Below, in pieces: positions 44,081 to 53,774 of a stretch of DNA of 64,000 nucleotides (positions are counted from its first letter, which is position 1; each line of letters opens with the position of its first letter). Origin of the DNA: Sphaerothrix epifaneia (GTDB lineage: Bacteria; Cyanobacteriota; Cyanobacteriia; Phormidesmidales; Phormidesmidaceae); assembly GCF_042788235.1 (NCBI RefSeq), contig NZ_JBHZOL010000105.1:14043-78042 (forward strand), given 5' to 3'. Below the pieces are notes generated by a model. It made no database searches. It was not told where the DNA came from and saw only the letters and a list, made by a program, of their open reading frames with translations. The translations under genes were made by a program, and so were the position numbers.

Positions 44081-45865
44081 ATGAAACGTCAAACTTTGCT
44101 TGCTTCGCTACTCAAACAGCTCAGAACCCATCCCGGCTTTGCCATCGCCTTTTCAGTGCTGTGGCTAGCGGTGGTGGGCTGGATTGCGTTTGGCTGGAAG
44201 CTGGGTAGCGTAGGGCTAATTGACGAAACAGAACCGCTATTTGCCGAAGCCTCGCGCCAGATGTATGAAACGGGCGACTGGGTGACGCCTTATTTTAACG
44301 GCGAAACCCGCTTTGATAAGCCGCCTTTGGTGTACTGGCTGATGGCGATCGCCTTTCATCTAGCAGGTGTGAGCGAGTGGACGGTACGCTTGCCCTCGGC
44401 GATCGCGGCGACAGCGCTTACCGCTTTGGGCTTTTATGTCTTACGGCGCTTTGGCTTTGCGCAGCCCAACCAGGCAACCGCAATCACTGCAAGCGGGGGC
44501 ACGGGGCTGAGCCATCAGAGTCAAAACACGCTTTGGCTGTCGGCGTTTATTGGGTCAGCGCTAATTGCCCTTAACCCGGAGACCATTGCGTGGGCGCATA
44601 TTGGCGTTTCTGACATGTTGCTGAGCGGCTGCATGGGGGCAGCGCTGCTGGCGTTTTTTATGGGGTATGCCCAGCCAGAGCAGCCCAGCCGTCAAACAAA
44701 GTGGTATTTCAGTTTCTATGTCGGCATGGCGTTGGCAGTTTTGGCAAAAGGCCCTGTGGGGGTCGTATTGCCCAGTCTGATTGTGATTGGCTTTTTGCTC
44801 TATGTGGGCAGGCTCAGAGAGGTTTTGGCCGAACTGCGGCTGTTGCCGGGGCTGCTGCTCTTTTTGCTGATAACGGTGCCCTGGTATGTGCTGGTGATTT
44901 TAGCCAATGGCCGCGCCTATATTGATTCTTTTTTTGGATATCACAACCTCGATCGCTTTACCAGCGTGGTGAATGGGCATTCGGCTCCCTGGTTTTTTTA
45001 CTTTTTAGTCGTGTTTGTCGGTTTTGTGCCTTGGTCAATTTTTTTGCCCCAGGCGATCGCCCGGTTACAGTTTTGGCGGGTCAAGCACTGGCGTCGTCAG
45101 CCCCGTTCGGCGCAGTTAGGGCTATTTGCCTTGGCCTGGTTTTTGGGCATTTTTATCTTTTTCACGGTGGCGGTGACCAAGCTGCCCAGCTATGTTTTGC
45201 CGCTGATGCCTGCTGCGGCGATTCTGGTAGCGCTGCTGTGGAGCGATCGCATGGTGGCGGTCAAACCGGATTCAGTCAGTTGGGGATTTGGGCTGAGCGT
45301 GGCGGCTAACCTGGCTCTGATGGTGGCTTTGGCCGGAGCTGCGCTCTACAGCCCCAACTGGATGGGTGACGATCCCTCTATGCCCAACTTGCCGGATTTG
45401 GTACAACAGTCTGGCATTATGCTTCACGGAGCGGTGATTTGGGCGGTGGCGGCAGTCGTGGGCTTGCTGCTGGTGGGGGTGCGGCAGGGGCGCTGGCTAT
45501 GGAGCGTTAACCTGGTGGCGTTTGTGGCGTTTGTGGGCTTGACGATGATGCCCGCTCTCGAAATTGCCGATAGCGAACGGCAATGGCCTTTGCGGCAGAT
45601 TGCCGCCACGATTGTGGCTGAGCAGCCTAACGAAGCGATTGTGATGACGGGCTTTAAAAAGCCGAGTCTAGTGTTTTATACACAGCGCCCGGTGAACTAT
45701 CTCTATAGCGCGGCGGCGGTTGAAGCCTACCTGGAGCAAGCCGCGACCCCTTCAGTTTTATTAGTGGGGCGATCGGCCGAAATTGCCAAAATCAACCCAG
45801 GCGATCGCCAAGCCACTCAACTGCTAGCCCCAGAACCTTACGAGCTAATACGGCTAACCCGCTAA
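44081..45865 (+). CDS. GT39-family membrane glycosyltransferase (ArnT/PMT-like)
   Basis: A 594-residue enzyme from the ATG at 44081. It has about 11 hydrophobic segments and the GT39 N-terminal signature GLIDETEPLFAEASRQMYET followed by FDKPPLVYWL, where the acidic pair is catalytic in PMT/ArnT enzymes. Probably transfers a sugar from a lipid-linked donor onto lipid or protein in the periplasm. The frame is open from 44012, but the first ATG with a normal membrane start is at 44081. Confidence 0.9.
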   Translation: MKRQTLLASLLKQLRTHPGFAIAFSVLWLAVVGWIAFGWKLGSVGLIDETEPLFAEASRQMYETGDWVTPYFNGETRFDKPPLVYWLMAIAFHLAGVSEWTVRLPSAIAATALTALGFYVLRRFGFAQPNQATAITASGGTGLSHQSQNTLWLSAFIGSALIALNPETIAWAHIGVSDMLLSGCMGAALLAFFMGYAQPEQPSRQTKWYFSFYVGMALAVLAKGPVGVVLPSLIVIGFLLYVGRLREVLAELRLLPGLLLFLLITVPWYVLVILANGRAYIDSFFGYHNLDRFTSVVNGHSAPWFFYFLVVFVGFVPWSIFLPQAIARLQFWRVKHWRRQPRSAQLGLFALAWFLGIFIFFTVAVTKLPSYVLPLMPAAAILVALLWSDRMVAVKPDSVSWGFGLSVAANLALMVALAGAALYSPNWMGDDPSMPNLPDLVQQSGIMLHGAVIWAVAAVVGLLLVGVRQGRWLWSVNLVAFVAFVGLTMMPALEIADSERQWPLRQIAATIVAEQPNEAIVMTGFKKPSLVFYTQRPVNYLYSAAAVEAYLEQAATPSVLLVGRSAEIAKINPGDRQATQLLAPEPYELIRLTR

Positions 45866-45872
45866 GGCACCG

Positions 45873-46598
45873 CTAGCCCAAAGCCCCCACATCTGACTTC
45901 GCCGCCCGTCTAAGCTGGCTGGAAATGCGAAAGAGTTCTTGCCCGGTGTGGAGGTAGCTGTCGTCGTAGTTGTAGGTAAAGCGCTCCATTTCTTCAATGC
46001 CATCTTCTAGCTGATTCAGGCAATAGTAAAGATTGGCAGCTACCCCAGCCGCATTAGCCGGATTGGGCATGGAGCCAAACTTGGCGCGCGCCTGATCTAG
46101 CCAATCGCGACAGTCTTCTAAATAGGTTTGAAAGTCAGCCATCAAGTCGTCATCAAACGGATCGGCTGACAAAGCCCGAATTTGCGATTTCAGCGGGTTG
46201 AGAATTTTTGCCACCAGTCGGTCTACGGGGCCATAAACCTGACGCAGCCATAAATCGACGTGGGTATCTGCCGCCTGAGCCTTCTGGCGCTGTTGGCGAT
46301 AGTAGTTTTGCAAATCAACGGTGCGCTGCTGCCGATCGCGGGCGGAGGTTTTGCGACCCATACCCCAAGCCTCGCCTTGCTGCCAATCGCGGCGATCGCG
46401 GTCATATTGCGATCGCCGCTGCGGATCGCCCAAAATTTCGTAGGCAGCGTTGATCAGCGTAATTTGCTCATGACCCGACTCTGCCTGATGGCTGTCAGGG
46501 TGATAGCGTTTCGCCAGCCGCCGATAGGCTCGTTTGACCTCGGCTTGGGTCGCGGCTTCGGTAATTTGCAGGGTTTGATAATGATTGGGAAAAGACAT
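45873..46598 (-). CDS. DnaJ-domain protein
   Basis: A 241-residue protein with an N-terminal J domain (about 1-70): HYQTLQITEAATQAEVKRAY and the HPD loop in RYHPDSHQ, which stimulates Hsp70 ATPase. The rest is helical and polar, with no zinc finger. Its ATG overlaps the cysK stop by one base, so they are co-transcribed. Client unknown. Confidence 0.92.
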   Translation of the reverse strand: MSFPNHYQTLQITEAATQAEVKRAYRRLAKRYHPDSHQAESGHEQITLINAAYEILGDPQRRSQYDRDRRDWQQGEAWGMGRKTSARDRQQRTVDLQNYYRQQRQKAQAADTHVDLWLRQVYGPVDRLVAKILNPLKSQIRALSADPFDDDLMADFQTYLEDCRDWLDQARAKFGSMPNPANAAGVAANLYYCLNQLEDGIEEMERFTYNYDDSYLHTGQELFRISSQLRRAAKSDVGALG

Positions 46599-47560
46599 TA
46601 ACCCATGGTGACAGGAGCCATTAGCTCTGCATCTTGAAACAAGGGGGTACTGAGATAGCGCTCTCCAAAGCTAGGCTGCACAATCACAATCAGCTTATCT
46701 TTATTTTCAGGCCGACGGGCAACTTGCACCGCTGCACACAATACCGCTCCGGTAGAAATACCTGAAAGCAGTCCTTCTTCGCGGGCTAACCGACGCCCAT
46801 AGGCGATCGCCTCGTCATCGTCCACCGTCACCACCTCGTCAATCAAATCTTGACGCAACACCTCCGGGACAAAGCCAGCGCCAATTCCCTGAATTTTGTG
46901 AGAACCGGGTTTGCCGCCCGACAACACCGGGCTGTTGGTTGGCTCTACCGCAATCACCTGAAAGTCTGGCTTGCGGGCTTTAATCACTTCCGCTACCCCA
47001 GAGATTGTTCCCCCCGTGCCTACACCTGCCATAAAAATGTCTACCTGGCCGTCTGTGTCTTGCCAGATTTCTTCTGCCGTGGTTCGACGGTGAATTTCAG
47101 GGTTAGCCGGGTTGCGAAACTGCTGCAACATGTAGGCATCGGCTGTAGAGTTGACAATGGCCTGCGCCCGTTGAATGCAGCCCCCCATCCCTTCAATGCC
47201 GGGAGTTAACTCTAGTTCAGCGCCATAAGCCCGCAGCATCGCCCGCCGTTCAGAACTCATGGTTTCGGGCATGGTCAAAATCAACCGATATCCTTTAGCG
47301 GCTGCCGCCATTGCGAGGGCAATCCCCGTGTTGCCCGACGTTGGCTCTACCAGTGTGGTTTTGCCCGGTGTAATGTCTCCGGCTCGCTCGGCAGCTTCAA
47401 TCATATTGATGCCGATGCGGTCTTTGACCGAGGCGGAAGGGTTCATGCCTTCGAGCTTGACTACAATTTGGGCGACACAGCCCTCCGCTTGGGGAATGCG
47501 GTTGAGCTGCACCAGCGGAGTGCGGCCAATGAGTTGGGTAATGTCTTGAGCAATGTGCAT
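46598..47560 (-). CDS. cysK: Cysteine synthase A
   Basis: PLP enzyme making cysteine from O-acetylserine and sulfide. The 320 residues include NPSASVKDRIG (PLP Lys), EPTSGNTGIALAMAAAAKGY, VGTGGTISGVAEVIK and GISTGAVLCAA. An Rrf2-type regulator gene lies 126 bp upstream, fitting sulfur or cysteine control as with CymR (inference). Confidence 0.96.
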   Translation of the reverse strand: MHIAQDITQLIGRTPLVQLNRIPQAEGCVAQIVVKLEGMNPSASVKDRIGINMIEAAERAGDITPGKTTLVEPTSGNTGIALAMAAAAKGYRLILTMPETMSSERRAMLRAYGAELELTPGIEGMGGCIQRAQAIVNSTADAYMLQQFRNPANPEIHRRTTAEEIWQDTDGQVDIFMAGVGTGGTISGVAEVIKARKPDFQVIAVEPTNSPVLSGGKPGSHKIQGIGAGFVPEVLRQDLIDEVVTVDDDEAIAYGRRLAREEGLLSGISTGAVLCAAVQVARRPENKDKLIVIVQPSFGERYLSTPLFQDAELMAPVTMG

Positions 47561-47686
47561 AGCGTTTTAAAAATTAGGGGTTGCTAAGTTTTGGGGCTAG
47601 CCGGGAGCGATCAAACTGCGATTGGCGAGTCTCCAGGCAATGTGCCCTGATGCCTGATTTTTGCCAGTCAAAGCTGCCAAGAGTCT

Positions 47687-48121
47687 CTAAATGTAATACA
47701 TCAGGTCTGTTTGGCGTTTGGCGTTGCGCTTATCAACTAAGTCTTGCAGCGTATACTTTTGCAAAACCGCTTCTGCCGCCTGACGCGCTTCTTGCCAAAC
47801 TTCACAAACCACTGACCCTTCCGCAGTTTTAGGCAGTACGTCTGGTTCTGTTTGAGCTTCTAAGCCTTCTATGCAGCAAATCACCTCCAGCAAAGTAATT
47901 TGCCAGGGTTCGCGGGTCAGCAGGTAGCCGCCTTTTGCGCCGCGCTGGCTACGCACAAAACCTGCTCGCCTTAAGGTGGCTAAAAGCTGCTCTAAGTAGC
48001 GATCGGGAATGTTCTGATGATTGGCAATTTGACGAATTTGCAGTGGCTCACCGCTGCTGTGATGAGCGCTCAGTTCGAGCAGGGCCATGAGAGCATATTC
48101 GCTTTTGCAGGTAAGTTCCAC
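47687..48121 (-). CDS. Rrf2-family transcriptional regulator
   Basis: A 144-residue winged-helix regulator: LTCKSEYALMALLELSAHH, LQIRQIANHQNIPDRYLEQL (recognition helix) and RSQRGAKGGYLL. It lacks the three-Cys cluster of IscR, so it resembles CymR, the cysteine regulator. It lies upstream of cysK on the same strand. The start is GTG at 48121. Confidence 0.9.
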   Translation of the reverse strand: MELTCKSEYALMALLELSAHHSSGEPLQIRQIANHQNIPDRYLEQLLATLRRAGFVRSQRGAKGGYLLTREPWQITLLEVICCIEGLEAQTEPDVLPKTAEGSVVCEVWQEARQAAEAVLQKYTLQDLVDKRNAKRQTDLMYYI

Positions 48122-48158
48122 AAGTTAGGGAGTGATGAAAAAAATAGGTCACGTTTCT

Positions 48159-48183
48159 AGTATACTCCGGTTCCCCACTGGGG
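48159..48183 (-). promoter_or_regulatory. Candidate promoter/operator of the Rrf2 gene
   Basis: TATACT (read on the minus strand, within the palindrome AGTATACT at 48159-48166) is a plausible -10 about 38 bp before the start. The dyad CCCCA-C-TGGGG at 48173-48183 lies just upstream and could be an operator. No good -35 is visible. Confidence 0.35.
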
Positions 48184-48310
48184 TTTGTGGGTATCGAAAA
48201 GTTATTGCGTTGACCGCTCTGACTCAGCCTCAGCGGCTACAGCATAATCTTGGGCGTTTTGGCTGACAAACCCTTAAAAAAGAGCGGCAGCAAAGGCCAG
48301 TAGCGATCGC

Positions 48311-50200
48311 CTATTGATAACCCGCCGCTTGCAGTCTAAACAGGTGAGCATAGCGGCCATTTTGTTGCAGTAAATCCTCATGGGTTCCTTGCTCAACCAG
48401 CTTTCCGGCTGACAACACGATAATTTGATCGGCCCTGCGCACGGTCGAAAAGCGGTGTGAAATTAGAATTGCCATTTGGTCTTGCGTCACTGCCCGAAAC
48501 TGATCAAACAGCTTCACCTCTGCCTCCGCATCCATTGCCGAAGTTGGTTCATCGAGTACCAAAATATCGGCACTGGTTCGCATGAAGGCGCGAGAGAGGG
48601 CGATTTTTTGCCATTGGCCGCCGGAGAGTTCTTGCCCGTTTTTGAACCAGCGACCTAGTTGGGTTTGAAAGCCCTCTGGCAGCGACTCAACAAAGGGGGT
48701 TGCCGTGCCTTTGTCGGCGGCACTGCGCCAGCGATCGCCCGCTTCAAAGTATTTGACATCTCCTACGCCGATGTTTTCACCCACGGTGAACTGATAGCGG
48801 GTGAAATCTTGAAAAATGACGCCAATTCGCCGCTTCAGCACCTCTCCGTCCCAGTCTTGCAAATCACGACCGTCTAGCAAAATTTTTCCTGCCGTGGGTG
48901 TATATAGCCGGGTCAGCAGCTTGATTAGCGTTGTTTTGCCCGAACCGTTTTCACCCACGATCGCCAATTTTTGTCCTGGTTGTAGATGAAACGACACCTG
49001 TTGCAACGCAGGCTGATCGCTGCCGGGATAGGTAAACGACACCGCTTCAAATCGCAAGCCATCTTCTGCAATCAAGCCGGAGTGGGCATAGCCCTGCGCT
49101 AGCGGCACTGGCTGCTCTAAAAATTCATACAAATTTGACAGATAAAGTCCGTCTTCATACATGCCGCCAACGCTGCTTAACCCAGAGGCAAAGGTGGTTT
49201 GCCCCTGCCGAAACACGGTTAAATACATCGTCAGATCGCCCAGAGAAATTCGTCCCGCGATCGCCTCTAGCAAAATCCAGCAATAGGCGGCATAAAAAGC
49301 GGCGGTGCTGAGCAAGCTGAGGCCAAAGCTCCAACCACTGCGGCGAATGGTGAGGTCACGGTCTTCGGCGTAAAGCCGCCGAAAAATGGCTTGATAGCGC
49401 TGCAACAGCATGGGGCCAAGCTGAAACAGCTTTACTTCTTTGGCGTAGTCTTCGCGGGCTAGCAGTACCTCTAAATACGTTTGCTGACGGGTTTCTGGCG
49501 ATCGCCACTTAAACAAGCGAAACGCCGCCCCGGCAAAATAAGTCTCGGCTACAAAAGCCGGAATGGTTGCCCCTAGCAGCATAACCACCGCCCAGCCAGA
49601 AAACTGTAGCAGCAGACCGCCGTAGGTAATTAGCGATAGACTATCTTGCACCAAACCAAAGGTGCGATTAGCCATACTCAGCGGTCGGTTAGAGGCTTCT
49701 CGTCGCGCCCGCGTCATTTTGTCGTAGAATTCTGAATCTTCAAAATGGGTCAAATCTAGGGTGAGCGCCTTTTCTAAAATTAAGACATTCACCTTTTGCC
49801 CCAGCAGCACCCGCAGCAGCGATTGGCACAGGGTCAACCCCTGGCGTCCGCCCGCCAAAAGCGCCACTAAAATCGCTTCTAAACCCAAGTAACTAAGCGA
49901 CATCAGGCGATCGCCCCGCAGCCCCGACTGCGCCGCTTGTACCACGCTATCGACAATCAGCTTGCCCACATAGGCGATCGCCGCTGGCAACAGCCCCGCC
50001 AGAATGGTTAAAACCCCTAGCGCTAGCGTTAGCCGCCAGTCTGTTTCCCACACCAGTTCAACGGCTCGTCGCCCGTATTGATAAATCGTGAGCGATCGCT
50101 TTAAGTCGCGCAATCGCTGCCAGATACGCTGTTTTCGTTCTGCCATGCTTTCACGATAGCGTTTGTCAAAGCAGAGTCGGGCGATCGCCGTCCAAGCCAT
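48311..50200 (-). CDS. ABC exporter (fused permease-ATPase)
   Basis: A 629-residue half-transporter: a basic start, then about six membrane segments (about 50-330), and an ATPase with GENGSGKTT, LSGGQWQKIALS, ILVLDEPTSAMD and ILISHRFSTVRRADQI. It differs from the MsbA-like exporter at 21424. Substrate unknown. An ATG at 50146 is a possible later start. The upstream DUF1400 hydrolase gene ends 26 bp before it. Confidence 0.9.
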   Translation of the reverse strand: MAWTAIARLCFDKRYRESMAERKQRIWQRLRDLKRSLTIYQYGRRAVELVWETDWRLTLALGVLTILAGLLPAAIAYVGKLIVDSVVQAAQSGLRGDRLMSLSYLGLEAILVALLAGGRQGLTLCQSLLRVLLGQKVNVLILEKALTLDLTHFEDSEFYDKMTRARREASNRPLSMANRTFGLVQDSLSLITYGGLLLQFSGWAVVMLLGATIPAFVAETYFAGAAFRLFKWRSPETRQQTYLEVLLAREDYAKEVKLFQLGPMLLQRYQAIFRRLYAEDRDLTIRRSGWSFGLSLLSTAAFYAAYCWILLEAIAGRISLGDLTMYLTVFRQGQTTFASGLSSVGGMYEDGLYLSNLYEFLEQPVPLAQGYAHSGLIAEDGLRFEAVSFTYPGSDQPALQQVSFHLQPGQKLAIVGENGSGKTTLIKLLTRLYTPTAGKILLDGRDLQDWDGEVLKRRIGVIFQDFTRYQFTVGENIGVGDVKYFEAGDRWRSAADKGTATPFVESLPEGFQTQLGRWFKNGQELSGGQWQKIALSRAFMRTSADILVLDEPTSAMDAEAEVKLFDQFRAVTQDQMAILISHRFSTVRRADQIIVLSAGKLVEQGTHEDLLQQNGRYAHLFRLQAAGYQ

Positions 50201-50226
50201 TCCTCGCCAAAGCGCCGCCCAAACAC

Positions 50227-51897
50227 TTACTGTTCAACCTGTGCCAGTTGCTCTGGGGTAAGCGACTCCACCAGGCTCAGCGGCAGCGCATTACGGCTAA
50301 GCAAGCTCACATAAGCCGGGGTCAGAAACGGACGATAGGCTGACTCACCCGCCAGATAGGTTTTGAAAAAGGCCAGACTTATAGCCTGCATATAGCGTTT
50401 GGCTAGAGCCGGATCAGGCCCAATCACCGTTTCAGGTACCGGAATAGCACCCTCCCCTTCCACGGCATCATCCAGGGTAGAAAAGTGGGTTCCCCCTTGC
50501 ATCAATAGCAAATAGCGCTGAGGCTTCATCAGCCAGGTAAACGGGCGGATCTGCTCGGCTAAAGCGGGCGTCACCGTGTCTGAACTGCCGCTAACCAGCA
50601 TTAGCGGAATTTCAATTTGGCGGTACCCGGCTTTGCCAAAAATAGCGCTGCCCAAAGGGTTGATGGCGATCGCGGCTTTGATGCGCTCATCAGCTAGATC
50701 GGGGGTTTGCGCGGGTAGTTGCAGAGCCAAACATTGCAGCAGTAGCGATACATTGAGCGAATCAAAGCTGGGCGGGCAACTGCTCTCTAGCTGAGGGCGA
50801 TTAATGGCTGCTCCAGCGATGGCTAAGGTAGTATAAGCCCCTAGCGATTGCCCCAAAATGCCCACCTGCTGAAAATTGAGCCGTGCCGCTAAAAGCGGAT
50901 CAGCCGCCGCTTGACGCTCTAGCGAATCTAGCAGGGTTTGAATTTCTAGAGGCCGTTGCACCAGTTCTTCTGGCGCAATTACCTGGTTGGCTCGCCCCGC
51001 CAGCAGGTTGGTAATTTGCTCAGCGCTGCTGCCGGGATGCTCAACGACAGCCACCGCAAAGCCATGCGACGCCAGGTGACGCGCCAGGTAAGCAAGCGTT
51101 GTGCGATCGCCGCCCAAGCCGTGAGACAACACCACAATCGGGGCAGCCTGACGGATCTGCGGCAAGTAAAGATCAGCCGGAAAGTCTGCGATCGCCGGAT
51201 TCAGCGGAATCCGCTCCCAGGCATATGGCCCTTCAGCCCCCAGCGACACCCAGTCAAAAATCGAAGCCTCCCCTGCCGCTGGGTCGTTCTGAATCGCTAG
51301 CTGAGCCTGGTTTTGCAGCAGCGCGATCGCTGCATCGGTCTGGTTAATTTCGTCAAAAACTTCGCGGGCTAGCTGAGCCGAACGACGCAGATCGACCCGA
51401 ATCGCAGGTGTAGGAAACTTTTTGAGCACATTCAGCAGCGTCAGCCCCTCGTCGTCAGCCGCCGCTAAAATCACCGCCGCCCGAATTGCAGAAAAACCGG
51501 GCTGTCTAGCGCCCGTACGAATCACCTTGCCCAGCTCGGTAAGCAAAGCTTCGCCTTGGGGCGTATAGAGAAATTGCGAAATCGGCACCACGCCTAAATC
51601 GGCTTCCACCAGCAAACTCGACTGAAAGGCTTCTAGCTGCTCGGCTGAAAAATAACGGGCATAGGCTCGCAGGTCATCGCTAAGGGTGCCTTCGCGGGCA
51701 TAGGTTTCTAAATCTTCAATCGGAATAGCCCGCTCTAAAACCGAATAGTTGAGATAGATTTGCTCAGCCGCGATCGCGGGCACCGCTAGCAGCGCTTGCG
51801 AACAGCTAATTCCTAAGGCATACCGAACCGGGCGCGGCCAGCGATCGCGAACCTTTCCCAATAGTTGAGCAATCGGGCGGAAGGGCGGTTTTAGCAT
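50227..51897 (-). CDS. Exported alpha/beta hydrolase with DUF1400 domain
   Basis: A 556-residue exported protein (signal segment about 24-43, AAEQ cleavage) with an N-terminal DUF1400 domain (about 45-180) and an alpha/beta hydrolase domain: LSHGLGGDRTTLAYL, nucleophile motif GQSLGAY, later GSSDTVTP and GGTHFS. DUF1400 precedes putative lipase or esterase domains in cyanobacteria. The substrate is unknown; an envelope lipid role is an inference. Operon with the ABC exporter. Confidence 0.9.
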   Translation of the reverse strand: MLKPPFRPIAQLLGKVRDRWPRPVRYALGISCSQALLAVPAIAAEQIYLNYSVLERAIPIEDLETYAREGTLSDDLRAYARYFSAEQLEAFQSSLLVEADLGVVPISQFLYTPQGEALLTELGKVIRTGARQPGFSAIRAAVILAAADDEGLTLLNVLKKFPTPAIRVDLRRSAQLAREVFDEINQTDAAIALLQNQAQLAIQNDPAAGEASIFDWVSLGAEGPYAWERIPLNPAIADFPADLYLPQIRQAAPIVVLSHGLGGDRTTLAYLARHLASHGFAVAVVEHPGSSAEQITNLLAGRANQVIAPEELVQRPLEIQTLLDSLERQAAADPLLAARLNFQQVGILGQSLGAYTTLAIAGAAINRPQLESSCPPSFDSLNVSLLLQCLALQLPAQTPDLADERIKAAIAINPLGSAIFGKAGYRQIEIPLMLVSGSSDTVTPALAEQIRPFTWLMKPQRYLLLMQGGTHFSTLDDAVEGEGAIPVPETVIGPDPALAKRYMQAISLAFFKTYLAGESAYRPFLTPAYVSLLSRNALPLSLVESLTPEQLAQVEQ

Positions 51898-51967
51898 TTC
51901 TTCTATAGATAAGTTAAATCAGTGGTCAGTTGCAGATCGCTTTCTATTGTCTCTGAGAGGCTGGCTT

Positions 51968-52525
51968 TCATGCACTTTCTTCCGGCGACAGCAAACTTTC
52001 GGGAAGTTGCGCCAAAATTCGGGCAAAGGCGGTCGTTTCTCCCAAACCATGCGCCAAGATGATCGCGCCTTGAATTTGCAAAACTGCGTCTTCGGCTCGT
52101 CGCTGAGCGATCGCAGGCTCAACGCCAGCTTCAATCGCTACAGTGGCTAAAGCGTCAATCCAGGTGATAAAAATCTGTCGTACCTGGGGTTGAAACTGGG
52201 TGCTGGCTTCACCCAAAGAAAGCAGCGCCAGCAGACAGGCTTGTTGCCCTTGCTGATAAAAGCGATCAACCCGACTAGCCATAGCCCGCAGGCGATCGCG
52301 GGGCGTTCCTGCAGCCTGTAGGGGGGCTAAAATATTTGCTGCTAAGCCCCTGCCTAAATAGTCAAGAACCGCTGTTGCCATTTCGGCTTTGCCACCCGGA
52401 AAATGATGGTAAAGGCTAGACTTGCCCAGCCCAGCCGCCTGTGACAGCTTGGGAATTGAAGCTCCTTCATAGCCATACTGGCGAAATACATCCACCAGAC
52501 GGGTAACCGCTTCATCGCGATCCAT
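51968..52525 (-). CDS. TetR/AcrR-family repressor
   Basis: A 185-residue regulator with an N-terminal helix-turn-helix (VFRQYGYEGASIPKLSQAAGLGKSSLYHHF) and a helical ligand domain. Upstream of the hydrolase-exporter operon (70-bp gap), it may repress it or be its first gene. Ligand unknown. Confidence 0.92.
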   Translation of the reverse strand: MDRDEAVTRLVDVFRQYGYEGASIPKLSQAAGLGKSSLYHHFPGGKAEMATAVLDYLGRGLAANILAPLQAAGTPRDRLRAMASRVDRFYQQGQQACLLALLSLGEASTQFQPQVRQIFITWIDALATVAIEAGVEPAIAQRRAEDAVLQIQGAIILAHGLGETTAFARILAQLPESLLSPEESA

Positions 52526-52722
52526 AGGTGCCTTTAGCGGGGTGTCTTCTTTATCCTATTTATCCTATCAAGCCTGCTGGACGATCCGGTCTGGCAGAGC
52601 GAAGCTTCTGTCTAACCCCTAGAGCGCGATCGCGTTTTTCTTTCGTAAGCAGGAGGTAGGCGGGCGGTGCGCAACGTTTGAATAAAAAAGCACACCCGTA
52701 AGCTTCAACGCAAATCAATTTC

Positions 52723-53724
52723 ATGGAATACACCGAGATTAAACCCCTGACCAAGAAAGTCTCTCGGATTGGCCTGGGCACTTGGGCGATTGGCGGCTGG
52801 ATGTGGGGCGGCACCCAAGAGCGGCAGTCGATTGAAACCCTTCTGGCAGCTTTCGATCGCGGCATTACCTTTGTCGATACTGCCCCTGTCTATGGCTTTG
52901 GCCGCTCAGAAGAAATTGTCGGCAAAGCGATCGCCGAATCTGGTCAGCGTGACGATATCGTTTTGGCCACCAAGGTCGCTCTAGCGTGGAACGATGACGG
53001 CCAAGTGGTTCGCAACGCTACTCGCGATCGCCTGCTCAAAGAAATCGACGATTCGCTACGGCGGCTCAAGACTGACTACATCGACCTCTACCAGGTACAC
53101 TGGCCGGATCCGCTAGTTCCCTGTGAAGAAACTGCTAAAACCCTGAAAGAACTCTACGACCAGGGCATTATTCACGCCATTGGCGTCAGCAACTATTCAC
53201 CCGCCCAAATGGATGCTTTTCGCCAGTTTGCACCATTGCACACCTGTCAACCGCCCTACAATTTGTTTGAGCGGGCGATTGACGATGACATTCGCCCCTA
53301 CTGCCTAGAAAACGACATTGCCCTGGTGACTTACGGAGCCTTGTGTCGGGGTTTGCTCAGCGGCAAAATGACTGCTGAGCGAGAATTCGAAGGCGACGAC
53401 TTGCGCAACAGCGACCCTAAGTTTCAGCCCCCTCGCTACGGGCAGTATCTCAAAGCGGTTGACCAGCTCGATCAGCTAGCCCAAGATCGCTACGACAAGC
53501 GCATTATTCACCTAGCTGCCCGCTGGATTTTGGATCAAGGCGTTTCCGTGGCGCTTTGGGGTGCCCGTCGGCCTGATCAATTAGAAGCGGCGGCGGCTGT
53601 GGCGGGTTGGTCGCTTAGCGATCGCGATCGCCAGGATATTGACCAAATTTTGGCTGACACGATTCCAGACCCGGTTGGCCCTGAATTTATGGCTCCGCCC
53701 AACCGAGAAGCGGTTGCTGTTTAG
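52723..53724 (+). CDS. Aldo/keto reductase
   Basis: A 333-residue TIM-barrel oxidoreductase: FVDTAPVYGFGRSEEIVGKA (catalytic Asp/Tyr region), ATKVAL (Lys), VHWPDPLVP, GVSNYSPAQM and TYGALCRGLLSGK. Reduces aldehydes or ketones with NADPH. Substrate not evident. It lies divergent from the TetR gene, which could regulate it. Confidence 0.93.
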   Translation: MEYTEIKPLTKKVSRIGLGTWAIGGWMWGGTQERQSIETLLAAFDRGITFVDTAPVYGFGRSEEIVGKAIAESGQRDDIVLATKVALAWNDDGQVVRNATRDRLLKEIDDSLRRLKTDYIDLYQVHWPDPLVPCEETAKTLKELYDQGIIHAIGVSNYSPAQMDAFRQFAPLHTCQPPYNLFERAIDDDIRPYCLENDIALVTYGALCRGLLSGKMTAEREFEGDDLRNSDPKFQPPRYGQYLKAVDQLDQLAQDRYDKRIIHLAARWILDQGVSVALWGARRPDQLEAAAAVAGWSLSDRDRQDIDQILADTIPDPVGPEFMAPPNREAVAV

Positions 53725-53774
53725 CCGCTAAATGTTGCTGAACGTATCGTAGCCCCACCACGGGGGCAAAACGA